Source of the DNA: CAYHGX01 sp964356355
GTDB lineage: Bacteria > Patescibacteriota > Gracilibacteria > UBA1369 > LOWO2-01-FULL-3
Assembly: GCA_964356355.1 (NCBI GenBank)
Contig: CAYHGX010000001.1
Span: forward strand, 62,001-126,000
Direction: 5' to 3'
DNA length: 64,000 nt
The notes beneath the pieces were generated by a model. That model made no database searches. It saw only the letters and a program-made list of their open reading frames with translations, and had not been told where the DNA came from. The translations under genes and the position numbers were made by a program. Shown here piece after piece: positions 26,462 through 35,301 of the stretch (positions within the stretch are counted from its first letter, which is position 1; each line of letters opens with the position of its first letter).

Positions 26462-29400
26462 ATGCAGTTGGAGGATAAGAAAAAATTTGATCGAATTGAG
26501 GGAAGTGTATGGTCTTATTTCGTGAAGAAAAGGGCTATTTCTGTGGTGATGGTGATTGCGATTATTATTTTTGGAATTTTTGCGGCGCTTACTTTGCCAC
26601 GTGAAATTCAGCCGGAAATTAATATTCCAATTGCGGTGGTATCTACTGTGCTTCCTGGGGCAAACCCTTCGGACGTGGAATCTTTGCTTACTGAGCCTTT
26701 GGAGAAGGAGATTGCTTCAGTGAGTGATATTAAATCTTTGAGTTCAAGCTCTGGTAGTGGAGTAAGCATGGTGATTTTGGAATTTGAAGCTGGGAGTGAT
26801 TTTGATAAGAGAGTTGAGGACGTGAAGTCTGCTGTGGCAAGAGCAAAAGGGTCTCTTCCTGATGATGCAACTGAGCCGATGGTGATGAAGGCTGAGGCTA
26901 ATGGTTTTGCAATTATTACCTTTTCAGTGATGGGTTCTCGAGGGCTTACGGAGCTCACGGATGTGGCTGAAAAGCTTGAGACTGAATTGGAAAAGGTGAG
27001 TGGAGTGTCTAAGTCAAATGTGGTTGGAGCTCAGGTTAAGCAGGTGGAGGTGAGGATTGATCCTGAGAAGGTGAAGGTTTATAGCCTCGATATTATGGCT
27101 GTAGCTAATTTGATTAGAGTGGCGAATGCCAATTTACCTTTGGGCGTGGTGACTATGGATGAGTTGAATTATTCTTTGAGGATTGATAATCGTTTTACTA
27201 GTCTTGAGGATATTCGCAATTTGCCGTTGATTACTTTTGGTGATGAGGGTCGGACCCAGGTGCTTGTGAAGGATGTGGCAACTGTTAGTGAGGTGTATCC
27301 AAAGCAAAATGTGATCACGAAGCTTTCGATTGGTGGGGAAAAATCTTTGCCGGCTGTTTCGGTGCAGGTTTATAAGAAATCTGGCGGAAATATTTTGGCG
27401 ATTGTGGATGAAACTAAGGTGCTAGTGGAGGAGCTGAAGAAGTCTGGAGAGATTCCGGAGGGGGTGAACATTGGCGTGACAAATGATAATTCTCTTTTTA
27501 TTAGGAGTGATTTGGGAGAATTGAGTAAGGATGGGATGGAGACGGGAATTATGATTTTTTTGATTTTATTGATGGCTCTTGGATTTAGAGAGGGGTTGGT
27601 GGCCGGGTTGAGTGTGCCTTTGACTTTTTTGCTTACCTTCGCGGTGATGCAGGCGTTTGGGCTGACGTTGAATTCACTTTCGTTGTTTTCACTTTTGATT
27701 GGACTGGGAATTACAGTGGATACGGCAATTGTGATTATGCAGGGAATTCATGAGAATTTGAGAAGGGGACATGATGCGGAAACTGCGTCGTTGTTGGCGG
27801 TGGAGACCTATAAATGGCCGTTGATTGTGGGAAGTCTTACGAACATGTTTGCATTTTTTCCGATGCTTTTGGTGAGTGGGATTATGGGGGAGTTTTTGAA
27901 GACAATGCCAATAGTGATTTCGGCTGTTTTGATCGGTTCGTTGGTGTTGAATTTAACAATTATTCCGGCTTTTTCATCTAAGTATTTGCAGGTGGATAAG
28001 GTGAAGAGAGGGGGAACTTTTTTGGAGCGAATTTTTGAGGGAATTGGGCGATGGGTGGATAATAAAGTGAAAGATTTGATTGAGAGTAGGGCTAAGAGAG
28101 TAGTGATGATTTTTGTAACTTTGGCGCTTTTTGTGGCTAGTATGGCTTTGCCGATTACGGGCATGCTTAAGACGGAATTGTTTCCTGCCACTGATCAGCA
28201 GTATTTTATTTTGAATGTGAAGGCTCCGATTGGATTGAAGGTTTCTGAGACTGGAAAGATTGTGGAAGAGATCGAGGCAAAGATTTATGATGTGCCGGAA
28301 ATCGAAAATTTTTTAACGATCGTTGGTTCAAGCTCATCTCCGGCGATGACTGAGGGATTTGGAATTGACGGCTCTTCCGAGAGTTCTAATTTGGCCAGCA
28401 TTACAGTGAATTTATTGCCGAAGGAGGAGCGTGAGAGAAAGAGTTATGTAGTGGCTGCGGAACTTGAGGAGAGGTTTAAGAGTTTCAAAAAGGCTCAGGT
28501 TACAGTGACTCAGCTCAAGGAGGGGCCTCCAAGTGAGGATCCGATTACAGTGAGATTGGTTGGTAAGAATTTGAATAATTTGCGTGATTTTTCGGGTGAA
28601 ATTGAGAAGCTGGTGGGAGGAGTGGTGGGCACTAAGAATATCAAGAATTCTTTGGGAGGTGGTGTGAATGAGTTTAAATATGTGCTCGATAAGGATGCTT
28701 TGAATTTGCATGGGCTTAGTGCGTTGCAGGTTGCGGCTACTATCAGATCTATATTGCAGGGGATTGATCTTGGGAATGTTAAAATAGATGGTGAGGATTT
28801 GGCCTTTGGTGTGAAGTATGATTTGCCTAAGGAGGAGGGTTATACCAATTTATCTTTGGATGTAATTCAGGATTTTGAGATTAATACTCCGAAAGGTTAT
28901 GCAGTAACTTTGGGTGAGCTTGGGCATTATTATTTTGAACAGAGTGCAAGTGTGATTGGGCGAGAGGATCAGAAGGATGTAGTGAAGGTTACGAGTGGAG
29001 TGGAGGAGGGGTATAATGCCGTGGATTTGACCGCGATAATTGAGGCGAAGATTAAAGAAATGAAGGTGCCAGATGGAATTGAGGTAAAGTTTGGTGGGGA
29101 TTTGGCTGATGTGGCCGAGTCTTTTGCTGATCTTTATCGGTCTATGTTTGTGGGAGTGCTTTTGATTTTGTTTGCTTTGGTGGTGCAGTTTAATTCTTTC
29201 AAGCAGCCACTTATTATTTTGATTACTTTGCCGTTGGCTTTAATTGGAGTGTTTCCTGGATTGATGCTTTTGGGCTTGAATCTGTCGTTCCCTGCCTTTT
29301 TGGGAGTGGTGGCACTGGGTGGAATTGTGGTGAATAATGCAATTGTTTTGATTGATAGAATCAATGAAAACCGTGGCAATGGTGTGCCTTTTAAGAGGGC

Positions 29401-29623
29401 GATTGCCGATGCTTCAAGTTCCCGTTTTCAGCCGATCTTTATGACGACATTGAGTAATATCGTGGGGATTTTGCCCTTGGCGATGAGTAATGAATTTTGG
29501 GGAGGTTTGGGTTTTTCTATTGTATTTGGTTTGGCTGTTTCAACTGTGCTTACTCTCGTGGTGATCCCGATGTTTTACTATATGTTTGAAGTGAGAAATG
29601 CTAGGAAGAACGGGGAATTATAG
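26462..29623 (+). CDS. RND-family efflux pump
   Basis: A 1053-residue inner-membrane proton-driven transporter of the AcrB/HAE-1 type. The layout is canonical: one N-terminal helix (VVMVIAIIIFGIFAALTLP), a large porter loop with NIPIAVVSTVLPGANPSDVE, a helix bundle with VDTAIVIMQGIHENLRRG (helix 4, with the proton-relay Asp), a second porter loop, and a matching C-terminal bundle ending in GGIVVNNAIVLIDRINENR. It follows the lipoprotein adaptor, but no TolC-like channel is encoded nearby. The substrate is unknown. Its last 6 bases overlap the convergent His-rich gene. Confidence 0.93.
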   Translation: MQLEDKKKFDRIEGSVWSYFVKKRAISVVMVIAIIIFGIFAALTLPREIQPEINIPIAVVSTVLPGANPSDVESLLTEPLEKEIASVSDIKSLSSSSGSGVSMVILEFEAGSDFDKRVEDVKSAVARAKGSLPDDATEPMVMKAEANGFAIITFSVMGSRGLTELTDVAEKLETELEKVSGVSKSNVVGAQVKQVEVRIDPEKVKVYSLDIMAVANLIRVANANLPLGVVTMDELNYSLRIDNRFTSLEDIRNLPLITFGDEGRTQVLVKDVATVSEVYPKQNVITKLSIGGEKSLPAVSVQVYKKSGGNILAIVDETKVLVEELKKSGEIPEGVNIGVTNDNSLFIRSDLGELSKDGMETGIMIFLILLMALGFREGLVAGLSVPLTFLLTFAVMQAFGLTLNSLSLFSLLIGLGITVDTAIVIMQGIHENLRRGHDAETASLLAVETYKWPLIVGSLTNMFAFFPMLLVSGIMGEFLKTMPIVISAVLIGSLVLNLTIIPAFSSKYLQVDKVKRGGTFLERIFEGIGRWVDNKVKDLIESRAKRVVMIFVTLALFVASMALPITGMLKTELFPATDQQYFILNVKAPIGLKVSETGKIVEEIEAKIYDVPEIENFLTIVGSSSSPAMTEGFGIDGSSESSNLASITVNLLPKEERERKSYVVAAELEERFKSFKKAQVTVTQLKEGPPSEDPITVRLVGKNLNNLRDFSGEIEKLVGGVVGTKNIKNSLGGGVNEFKYVLDKDALNLHGLSALQVAATIRSILQGIDLGNVKIDGEDLAFGVKYDLPKEEGYTNLSLDVIQDFEINTPKGYAVTLGELGHYYFEQSASVIGREDQKDVVKVTSGVEEGYNAVDLTAIIEAKIKEMKVPDGIEVKFGGDLADVAESFADLYRSMFVGVLLILFALVVQFNSFKQPLIILITLPLALIGVFPGLMLLGLNLSFPAFLGVVALGGIVVNNAIVLIDRINENRGNGVPFKRAIADASSSRFQPIFMTTLSNIVGILPLAMSNEFWGGLGFSIVFGLAVSTVLTLVVIPMFYYMFEVRNARKNGEL

Positions 29624-29992
29624 TGAACGGTGAGTTATAGTTGGGTTGTCTAGTGATCCTGATACTGTGATTGAGATGGGTGGAGTAGTATTAACCCTGA
29701 AGGAGCAAATTGCTCCTTGTTCTGGTGTAAAACAATAGGTTATCTCCGTGAAGTAAGTTGGTGGATGTGGTAGGTTTAAGGTAACGAAATAGTTCCAGGC
29801 ATGGGTGTGGGCTCTGTTGATTTCCTCTCTGGATAGTGTTCTTACTGGGGATGATGCTCTTTCGTGATGGCCATGGTTATGGTGTGGGTGTCTGTGTCCG
29901 TGTTGGTCGTTGTCATGGTCTGGATTTCGTCTGTGGTGATGTTCTCCATCATATCCTGCGTCAGGGTCACTGATTCTTTCTGGACTACTCAT
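29618..29992 (-). CDS. His-rich protein of unknown function
   Basis: A 124-residue protein whose first 50 residues are dominated by His, Asp, Asn and Arg (GEHHHRRNPDHDNDQHGHRH). The rest looks like a small beta domain (WNYFVTLNLPHPPTYFTEIT). The His/Asp-rich part could bind divalent metals. It is convergent to and overlaps the RND pump gene by 6 bases, but the association may be accidental. A promoter (TTGACC and TATATT) lies upstream on the minus strand, which supports expression. No family recognised. Confidence 0.65.
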   Translation of the reverse strand: MSSPERISDPDAGYDGEHHHRRNPDHDNDQHGHRHPHHNHGHHERASSPVRTLSREEINRAHTHAWNYFVTLNLPHPPTYFTEITYCFTPEQGAICSFRVNTTPPISITVSGSLDNPTITHRSL

Positions 29993-30028
29993 TGTTCGTT
30001 TATTATTTTAAGTTTTATTGAATTTGAA

Positions 30029-30055
30029 AATATAGTTGAAAGGGTTGTGGGTCAA
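30029..30055 (-). promoter_or_regulatory. Promoter of the His-rich gene
   Basis: On the minus strand TTGACC is followed after 15 bases by TATATT. The predicted leader is about 30 bases. Confidence 0.5.
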
Positions 30056-30083
30056 TTGTTAAATCTTCGAAGTAAAGATTGGT

Positions 30084-30112
30084 TTGAATTGCGGCTTGTG
30101 TCCTGATATATT
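30084..30112 (+). promoter_or_regulatory. Promoter of manC, leaderless transcript predicted
   Basis: TTGAAT, a 17-base spacer and TATATT with an extended TGA end 8 bases before the manC ATG. Transcription would start at or within a base or two of the start codon. Confidence 0.6.
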
Positions 30113-30119
30113 AGCTTTA

Positions 30120-31160
30120 ATGAAAGCTATAATATTAGCAGGGGGTGGAGGGAGCAGGCTTTGGCCTCTTTCAACGCCGGAGCATCCAAAACAGTTTCAG
30201 TGTTTGGTTTCTGAGCATACTATGCTGGAGGAGACTATTGAAAGGTTGGACTTTTTGAGGCCAGAGGATATTTTTGTTGCCATTAATGCGCGGCATTTGG
30301 GGCTTGTGAAAAGCATTTGCCCGATGATTCCTGAGAGAAACATTATTATTGAACCGGAATTAAGGGATACTGCTTCCTGTATTGGATTTGCGGCTGTGGT
30401 AGTGGAAAAACTTTATCCCGGAGAGGTGATGTGTGTGATTTATGCCGATCATTTGATTAAGAATAAGGCGGAGTTTCAGGAAAAGTTGAAGGTGGCGGAA
30501 AAGGTGGCTTTAGAGTCGGGGACTTTAAATATCGTAGAGGTTGTGGCTACCGAACCAAATACTAATTATGGTTATGTTGAGGTAGGGAAGGTGCTTGAAA
30601 ATGTTGAAGGGACTGAGGTTTATGAGCTTAAGAGATTTGTTGAAAAGCCTGATTTTGAGACTGCTCAGAAGTTTGTGATGAGTGGGGATTTTTTGTGGAA
30701 TACCGGCATTTATGTGTGGAAGACCTCGGTGTTGCTTGAAAAATATCATGAGCATAAGCCGGAAACTTACTCGAAGTTGATGAGGATGGCTGAGGTGTAT
30801 GGGACTCCTGAGCAAGAAGGTGTTGTGGGGGAGCTTTATCCTACCTTGGAAAAGATTTCTATCGATTATGCGATTATGGAGAAGGTGAATCCGAGCGAGG
30901 TGAGGATTATTAAGGCAAATTTGGGTTGGAGTGATATTGGGAATTGGGAAGCAATTTGGCAGACGCTGAATAAAGTGGAGGGTGAGAATGTTGTACGCGG
31001 TAATGTTGATCTACTTAATAGTAAGGGGTGTTTGGTTTATAGTGATGCGGGAAAAAGGGTGATTACAATAGGAATGGAGGACACTATTATTGTGGATACT
31101 CCTGCGGGGTTGCTTGTCGCTAGGAAAGATCAGTCCAAAAAAATCAAGGACATCTTTTAG
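30120..31160 (+). CDS. manC: Mannose-1-phosphate guanylyltransferase (nucleotidyltransferase domain only)
   Basis: Makes GDP-mannose from mannose-1-phosphate and GTP. The pyrophosphorylase signature is AIILAGGGGSRLWPLSTPEHPKQF cut here at the N-terminus (residues 3-25), followed by CVIYADHLI, YGYVEVGK, RFVEKPDFETA, WNTGIYVWKTSVLL and DYAIMEK. At 346 residues it is the single-domain type. The cupin half that is often fused to it is encoded separately downstream at 31226. I choose the ATG at 30120, which sits directly behind a promoter. It would feed mannosylated surface glycans or dTDP/GDP-sugar pathways. Confidence 0.92.
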   Translation: MKAIILAGGGGSRLWPLSTPEHPKQFQCLVSEHTMLEETIERLDFLRPEDIFVAINARHLGLVKSICPMIPERNIIIEPELRDTASCIGFAAVVVEKLYPGEVMCVIYADHLIKNKAEFQEKLKVAEKVALESGTLNIVEVVATEPNTNYGYVEVGKVLENVEGTEVYELKRFVEKPDFETAQKFVMSGDFLWNTGIYVWKTSVLLEKYHEHKPETYSKLMRMAEVYGTPEQEGVVGELYPTLEKISIDYAIMEKVNPSEVRIIKANLGWSDIGNWEAIWQTLNKVEGENVVRGNVDLLNSKGCLVYSDAGKRVITIGMEDTIIVDTPAGLLVARKDQSKKIKDIF

Positions 31161-31167
31161 CCTTCTC

Positions 31168-31196
31168 TTTCAAAATAGGCCTGTTTCAACTATACT
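31168..31196 (+). promoter_or_regulatory. Promoter of the cupin gene
   Basis: TTTCAA and TATACT are 17 bases apart in the gap after manC. The start of transcription falls about 23 bases before the next ATG. Confidence 0.5.
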
Positions 31197-31225
31197 TCGC
31201 AAGATCAAAATTCTGACTGCTTTTT

Positions 31226-31639
31226 ATGCAAGAGAATCATCAAGTACAAATCAAACTAAAGCCTTGGGGAAGCGAAATATGGTTCGCTCATACTCCTGAA
31301 TATGCGGGTAAGATTTTGCGAATTACCAAGGGGCATAGGTATAGTTTGCAATATCATGAACGTAAGAAAGAAACACAATATCTTTATAAGGGCAAGGTGA
31401 AGCTGATTTTTGGTGATAAGGAAAATGAGTTGAAGGAGCGTATTATGGAGGTGGGTGACAAGGTGGACGTGTTACCTTTTACTATTCATAGGCTTGAGGC
31501 ACTTGAAGATAGTGAGGTGGTGGAGGTTTCTACACCTGAGTTGGATGACGTGGTGAAGTTGCAGGATGATTATGGCAGAAGTGGCAAAGGAAATGACGAA
31601 AGTTCTGATATAAATTTACATAATATAAATTACAAATAA
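31226..31639 (+). CDS. Mannose-6-phosphate isomerase type II-like cupin
   Basis: A 137-residue single-domain cupin. The barrel motifs are KPWGSEIWFAHTPEYAGKIL, RYSLQYHERKKETQYLYKG (His/Glu metal site) and DVLPFTIHRLEALEDSEVVE, matching the C-terminal domain of bifunctional ManC/type II phosphomannose isomerase. It lies 65 bases after the guanylyltransferase gene, so the two halves of the usual fusion are separate genes here. A short charged tail follows the cupin. It probably interconverts fructose-6-phosphate and mannose-6-phosphate. Confidence 0.85.
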   Translation: MQENHQVQIKLKPWGSEIWFAHTPEYAGKILRITKGHRYSLQYHERKKETQYLYKGKVKLIFGDKENELKERIMEVGDKVDVLPFTIHRLEALEDSEVVEVSTPELDDVVKLQDDYGRSGKGNDESSDINLHNINYK

Positions 31640-31650
31640 TCCCGTTTATC

Positions 31651-34600
31651 ATGAAAAAATTCTTATCTTGGAAAATAATTCTGATTCTAGTTGTAACTCT
31701 GGTGCTGGGCTTTTTTGATTTACCGGATAATATTCAAACAAAGCTTGTGCCTTTTACTCCTGAATCAATAGTGAAGGCTAAGATTGTTCTTGGTTTGGAT
31801 ATGCAGGGTGGAAGTCAGCTTGATTATAAGGTTGATTTGAGAAAGGTGGCCGTTGCTGATCAGAAGGATATTTTAGATGGTGTAGAGACCATTATTGAGA
31901 AACGTGTAAATGGACTTGGTGTGGCTGAGCCTAATATTTATCAGTCTGATATTGCAGGTGAGAAGCATATTATTGTGGAGTTGGCGGACAGTGGAGTTGT
32001 AACTCAAGAGGATACTGATAAGTATCTTGGTGTTGGAAAGTTGGTGGCTGATCTGTCTGATGATGAAAGGAAAACTGTTGGTTTGGAAAAAGCAAAAGAG
32101 ACTGTGGGCAAAACGATTCAGTTGGAATTTAAAGAGCAGAGAGATCCAAGTGATGTTGATCCAAATGAGGCTGAGAAGATCAAGGGGCAGGCTCAGGCCG
32201 CGTTGGATAGAGTGAAGAAGGGAGATGATTTTTCAGTTGTAGGACAGGAGGAAATGCAGGCTTATCCAGGTAAGGTTACTTATAATAAATCTGATTTCAT
32301 TTTTGAAAGTAAGTTGAGTAATAAAGAGAAGGATATAGTTTTGAAGTTTAAAAAAGGAGAGTTTAGTTCAGATCTTTCTGAGGCAGGTGGGAATATTACA
32401 ATTGATCAAACTACCGGTAGTGCAGTGGAGGATAAGGGCTATATGATGTACAAACTGGATGATGTTAAGGATGAAGTTAAGGATAAAAAGCAGGTAGTTG
32501 CGGAACATATTTTGATTGCATACAAGGGGGCTGATAGCGCAGCTGCAGGGGTGGTAAGAAGTGATGCTGATGCTAAGAAGTTGGCTGATGAGGTGCTGGC
32601 AAAGGTTAAGGCTGATGGAAGTTTTGAAGATTTGGCGAAGCAGTATTCTGATGATGCTAGTAATAAGGATGATGGTGGTAAGTTGAAGGATCCGATTGCT
32701 GCGAATGGTAAATATGTTTTTGATTTTGAGGACGCTGGTTTGAAGCAACTTAATAAGGCTGGAGATATTACCAGTGTTGTTAAGACTAAGTTTGGTTATC
32801 ATATTATTAAAGCGGTTGCAGTTAATACTGATGTGAAGGAGAAGCAGTATCAGTATGAATCTATTTTCTTTTCTACTACACCGGATCCTTGGAAGGAAAC
32901 TGGTTTGACTGGTGAGCAGTTTGTGAGAGCGGATACCGCTGTGAATAATCTTTTCCAGCCATATATTACAATTCAATTTAACGATGAAGGTGCTAAGTTG
33001 TTTGAAGAAATAACTGGAAGAAATGTAGGTAAGCCTGTTGCGGTTTTCGTTGGGGGTGAGCTGATTTCTTCTCCAAATGTGAATGAGAAAATTGCTGGAG
33101 GTCAGGCTCAAATTACTGGTCAGTTTACAAATGAAGAGGCTGAGGCTCTTAAGAGAAACTTGAATACAGGTGCTATTCCGGCGCCAATTGTGCTGACTGG
33201 TGAATATACTATTGGAGCGACTCTGGGTAAGGAGGCACTTGATCAAAGTGTGAAGGCTGGTTTTATTGGTGTATTCTTGGTGGTGCTCTTTATGATTGCT
33301 TATTATCGTTTGCCAGGTTTATTGGCGAGTTTGGCCTTGGTTTCTTATGGTGCAATTTTGCTTTTCTTGGTGAAGGCGCATTTGAGTATTGGTCTTTCTA
33401 TTGGCATCGCTTTGGTGGTGTTTGCCTTCCTGGTAACGCGTGTAGTGAACAGTAAGGAGGCCGGTGTGGAGAAGTTTTTGTCTTTTGCTTTAAGCTGTGT
33501 GGCGTTCTTCTTTATGACTTATATGTTGAAGAGTGGAGTGGTGGTGACTGTGGCTGGTATGGCCGGTATTATTATGTCATTTGGTATGGCGGTAGATGCT
33601 AATATCTTGATTTTTGAAAGACTTAAGGAGGAATTGAGAACTGGTAAAACTTTAAGTAATGCTGTTGATACTGCGTTTGTTAGAGCTTGGAGTGCGATTC
33701 GCGATTCAAACTTCTCTACTCTTATTACTTGTGCGATTTTGTTTTACTTCGGTAGTTCTATCGTTAGAGGGTTTGCCTTTAACTTGATTGCTGGTGTGCT
33801 TGTATCTATGTTTACGGCTATTACAATTACTAGAACTTTGCTTAAAGGATTTATTGGCAGCAAAATTGCTCAGAATCTTAAGAATTTTGGTTTCCAGGGA
33901 AATAAGGAAATTACTCATATTGGTTTCATGAAGAGAAGTAATACTTTGTTTGGTATTTCAGGAGGTTTAGCTGTTGTGGCTGTGATCGCAATTGCCGTTT
34001 ATGGTTTGAATCTTGGAATTGATTTCAAAGGTGGAACGTTGCAGGAATTTAAATTTTCTGAACCAGTTGTGAAGGAAAAATTAGTAGGGGCTTTGAGTGA
34101 AATTGCTCCAGATTTCAAGGATGCTGATTTGACAGGTGCCCAGGTGATCGAAAGTGGTGAAAACTCATTTGTTGTTAAGACTAAATATCTTACTTCTGAT
34201 ATTCATGAGCAAATAACAACGAAATTAAAGGATAGACTTCCTGCTTTTACTCAGCCAAGGTTTAATACGATTGGTCCGGTTATTGGAGCGACTTTGTTGA
34301 ACAAGGCTATAGTGGCCTGTGTTTTTGCACTTGTGATGATTATTCTTTATCTAGCTTTTGCTTTCCGCAAAATTCCAAAAGAGGTGAGTCCTTGGAGATT
34401 TGGTGTTTCTGCCGTGATTGCGTTGGTGCATGATATTGTGATTGTTGCTGGTGTGTTTGCGGTACTTGGTCACTTTGCTAATGTGGAAATTAACGCTCTC
34501 TTTATAACGGCTGTTTTGACTGTATTTGGTTATTCTGTGCATGACAGTATTGTGGTGTTGGATAGATTGAGAGAGAATTTGCTTCATGCGCCTGCAGGTG

Positions 34601-34836
34601 AAACTTTAGATGAAACTGCGAATAAGGCTTTGAATCAGACCCTTGGACGTTCATTGAACACTTCAGTTTCAGTGTTGCTTTCTTTGATTGCGGTTTTGAT
34701 TTTCGGAAGTAGTTCAATTTTCTACTTTGTGTTGGCTTTGACTATTGGTATTTTCATTGGTACTTATTCCTCAATTTTCTTGGCAACTCCATTGGTTGTT
34801 GTGTGGAATAATTGGGCTACGAAGAGAGGTAAATAA
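31651..34836 (+). CDS. secDF: SecD-parvulin-SecF fusion protein
   Basis: A proton-driven Sec translocation accessory factor with SecD and SecF in one 1061-residue chain. Helix 1 is near residues 6-24, followed by the SecD motif LGLDMQGGSQLDYKVD. A peptidyl-prolyl isomerase of the parvulin type is inserted at about residues 280-390 (VVAEHILIAYKG, DGSFEDLAKQYSDDASNKDD and FGYHIIKAVAV). The SecD head resumes with GGELISSPNVNEKIAGGQAQ, then the SecD bundle (FGMAVDANILIFERLKEEL). SecF starts near residue 755 (LGIDFKGGTLQEFKF) and ends with VFGYSVHDSIVVLDRLRENL. It could fold or check substrates as they emerge from SecYEG; that role is inference. Confidence 0.92.
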   Translation: MKKFLSWKIILILVVTLVLGFFDLPDNIQTKLVPFTPESIVKAKIVLGLDMQGGSQLDYKVDLRKVAVADQKDILDGVETIIEKRVNGLGVAEPNIYQSDIAGEKHIIVELADSGVVTQEDTDKYLGVGKLVADLSDDERKTVGLEKAKETVGKTIQLEFKEQRDPSDVDPNEAEKIKGQAQAALDRVKKGDDFSVVGQEEMQAYPGKVTYNKSDFIFESKLSNKEKDIVLKFKKGEFSSDLSEAGGNITIDQTTGSAVEDKGYMMYKLDDVKDEVKDKKQVVAEHILIAYKGADSAAAGVVRSDADAKKLADEVLAKVKADGSFEDLAKQYSDDASNKDDGGKLKDPIAANGKYVFDFEDAGLKQLNKAGDITSVVKTKFGYHIIKAVAVNTDVKEKQYQYESIFFSTTPDPWKETGLTGEQFVRADTAVNNLFQPYITIQFNDEGAKLFEEITGRNVGKPVAVFVGGELISSPNVNEKIAGGQAQITGQFTNEEAEALKRNLNTGAIPAPIVLTGEYTIGATLGKEALDQSVKAGFIGVFLVVLFMIAYYRLPGLLASLALVSYGAILLFLVKAHLSIGLSIGIALVVFAFLVTRVVNSKEAGVEKFLSFALSCVAFFFMTYMLKSGVVVTVAGMAGIIMSFGMAVDANILIFERLKEELRTGKTLSNAVDTAFVRAWSAIRDSNFSTLITCAILFYFGSSIVRGFAFNLIAGVLVSMFTAITITRTLLKGFIGSKIAQNLKNFGFQGNKEITHIGFMKRSNTLFGISGGLAVVAVIAIAVYGLNLGIDFKGGTLQEFKFSEPVVKEKLVGALSEIAPDFKDADLTGAQVIESGENSFVVKTKYLTSDIHEQITTKLKDRLPAFTQPRFNTIGPVIGATLLNKAIVACVFALVMIILYLAFAFRKIPKEVSPWRFGVSAVIALVHDIVIVAGVFAVLGHFANVEINALFITAVLTVFGYSVHDSIVVLDRLRENLLHAPAGETLDETANKALNQTLGRSLNTSVSVLLSLIAVLIFGSSSIFYFVLALTIGIFIGTYSSIFLATPLVVVWNNWATKRGK

Positions 34837-34859
34837 TGGATTTATAACTTTGAAATTTT

Positions 34860-34888
34860 GGAGCCAGATGATATTATCCTCTGGCTCC
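34860..34888 (+). terminator. Hairpin between secDF and tRNA-Arg
   Basis: GGAGCCAGA and TCTGGCTCC form a perfect 9-bp stem with an 11-base loop. There is no T-run behind it, so it may be a processing site for the tRNA as easily as a terminator. Confidence 0.5.
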
Positions 34889-34899
34889 ATTGTGAATAT

Positions 34900-34976
34900 G
34901 CACCCTTAGCTCAACTGGATAGAGCGTTGGTCTTCGGAACCAAAGGTTACAGGTTCGATTCCTGTAGGGTGCACCA
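34900..34976 (+). tRNA. tRNA-Arg (anticodon UCG)
   Basis: A complete cloverleaf: acceptor GCACCCT pairs with AGGGTGC, the D-arm is AGCTC..GAGC, and the anticodon stem TTGGT/ACCAA holds the loop CTTCGGA with anticodon TCG. The T-arm reads ACAGG-TTCGATT-CCTGT. The discriminator is A and CCA is encoded. It decodes CGA and, with modification, other CGN codons. Confidence 0.96.
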
Positions 34977-35083
34977 AGAAAACCAGAAAGCACGCATCTT
35001 CGCTTTCATCTGCAAAAATCTCTCAAACACGTACGGTTTGTACGCTTATTTCAAGATTTTTTTGTTTCAAGCAAATCTGCATA

Positions 35084-35209
35084 TTACCTTAGGCTGCGGT
35101 GGATGCGGGATTGGTTATAGATCATGCAGACGGTGGCTAGGACGAGCGTTTGAATGGCTTCGCGTAGAGCGTCTTCTTGGGGGATGAATTGTGAGTTTTC
35201 TGGGTGCAT
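35084..35209 (-). CDS. Possible 41-residue protein
   Basis: A short minus-strand frame starting MHPENSQFIPQEDALREAI with a helical C-terminal half fills most of the 325-base gap between the tRNA and the mutase gene. No Shine-Dalgarno sequence or promoter is clear. The strand bias of bases fits a minus-strand gene, but the length is too short to be sure. The remaining gap sequence shows no other structure I can identify. Confidence 0.3.
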   Translation of the reverse strand: MHPENSQFIPQEDALREAIQTLVLATVCMIYNQSRIHRSLR

Positions 35210-35286
35210 GAGTCTTACTTAGGTTGTTACTATACGCTATTTTTGCCGATTGTCAATGGCGGTTTTGGTGCAAATTTTGGGGAAGT

Positions 35287-35295
35287 TGTTATATT
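35287..35295 (+). promoter_or_regulatory. Extended -10 box of gpmA, leaderless transcript predicted
   Basis: TGTTATATT (extended -10) ends 7 bases before the A of the gpmA ATG, so the mRNA would begin at the start codon. The -35 is weak (TTGGTG at 35265, 19-base spacing). Confidence 0.5.
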
Positions 35296-35301
35296 GGCTG
35301 C

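Noticed and set aside
32368..33246. 292-codon open frame antisense to secDF
   Set aside because: It lies wholly opposite a conserved gene, has low-complexity Leu/Ile/Ser/Asn composition, and results from the strand base skew.
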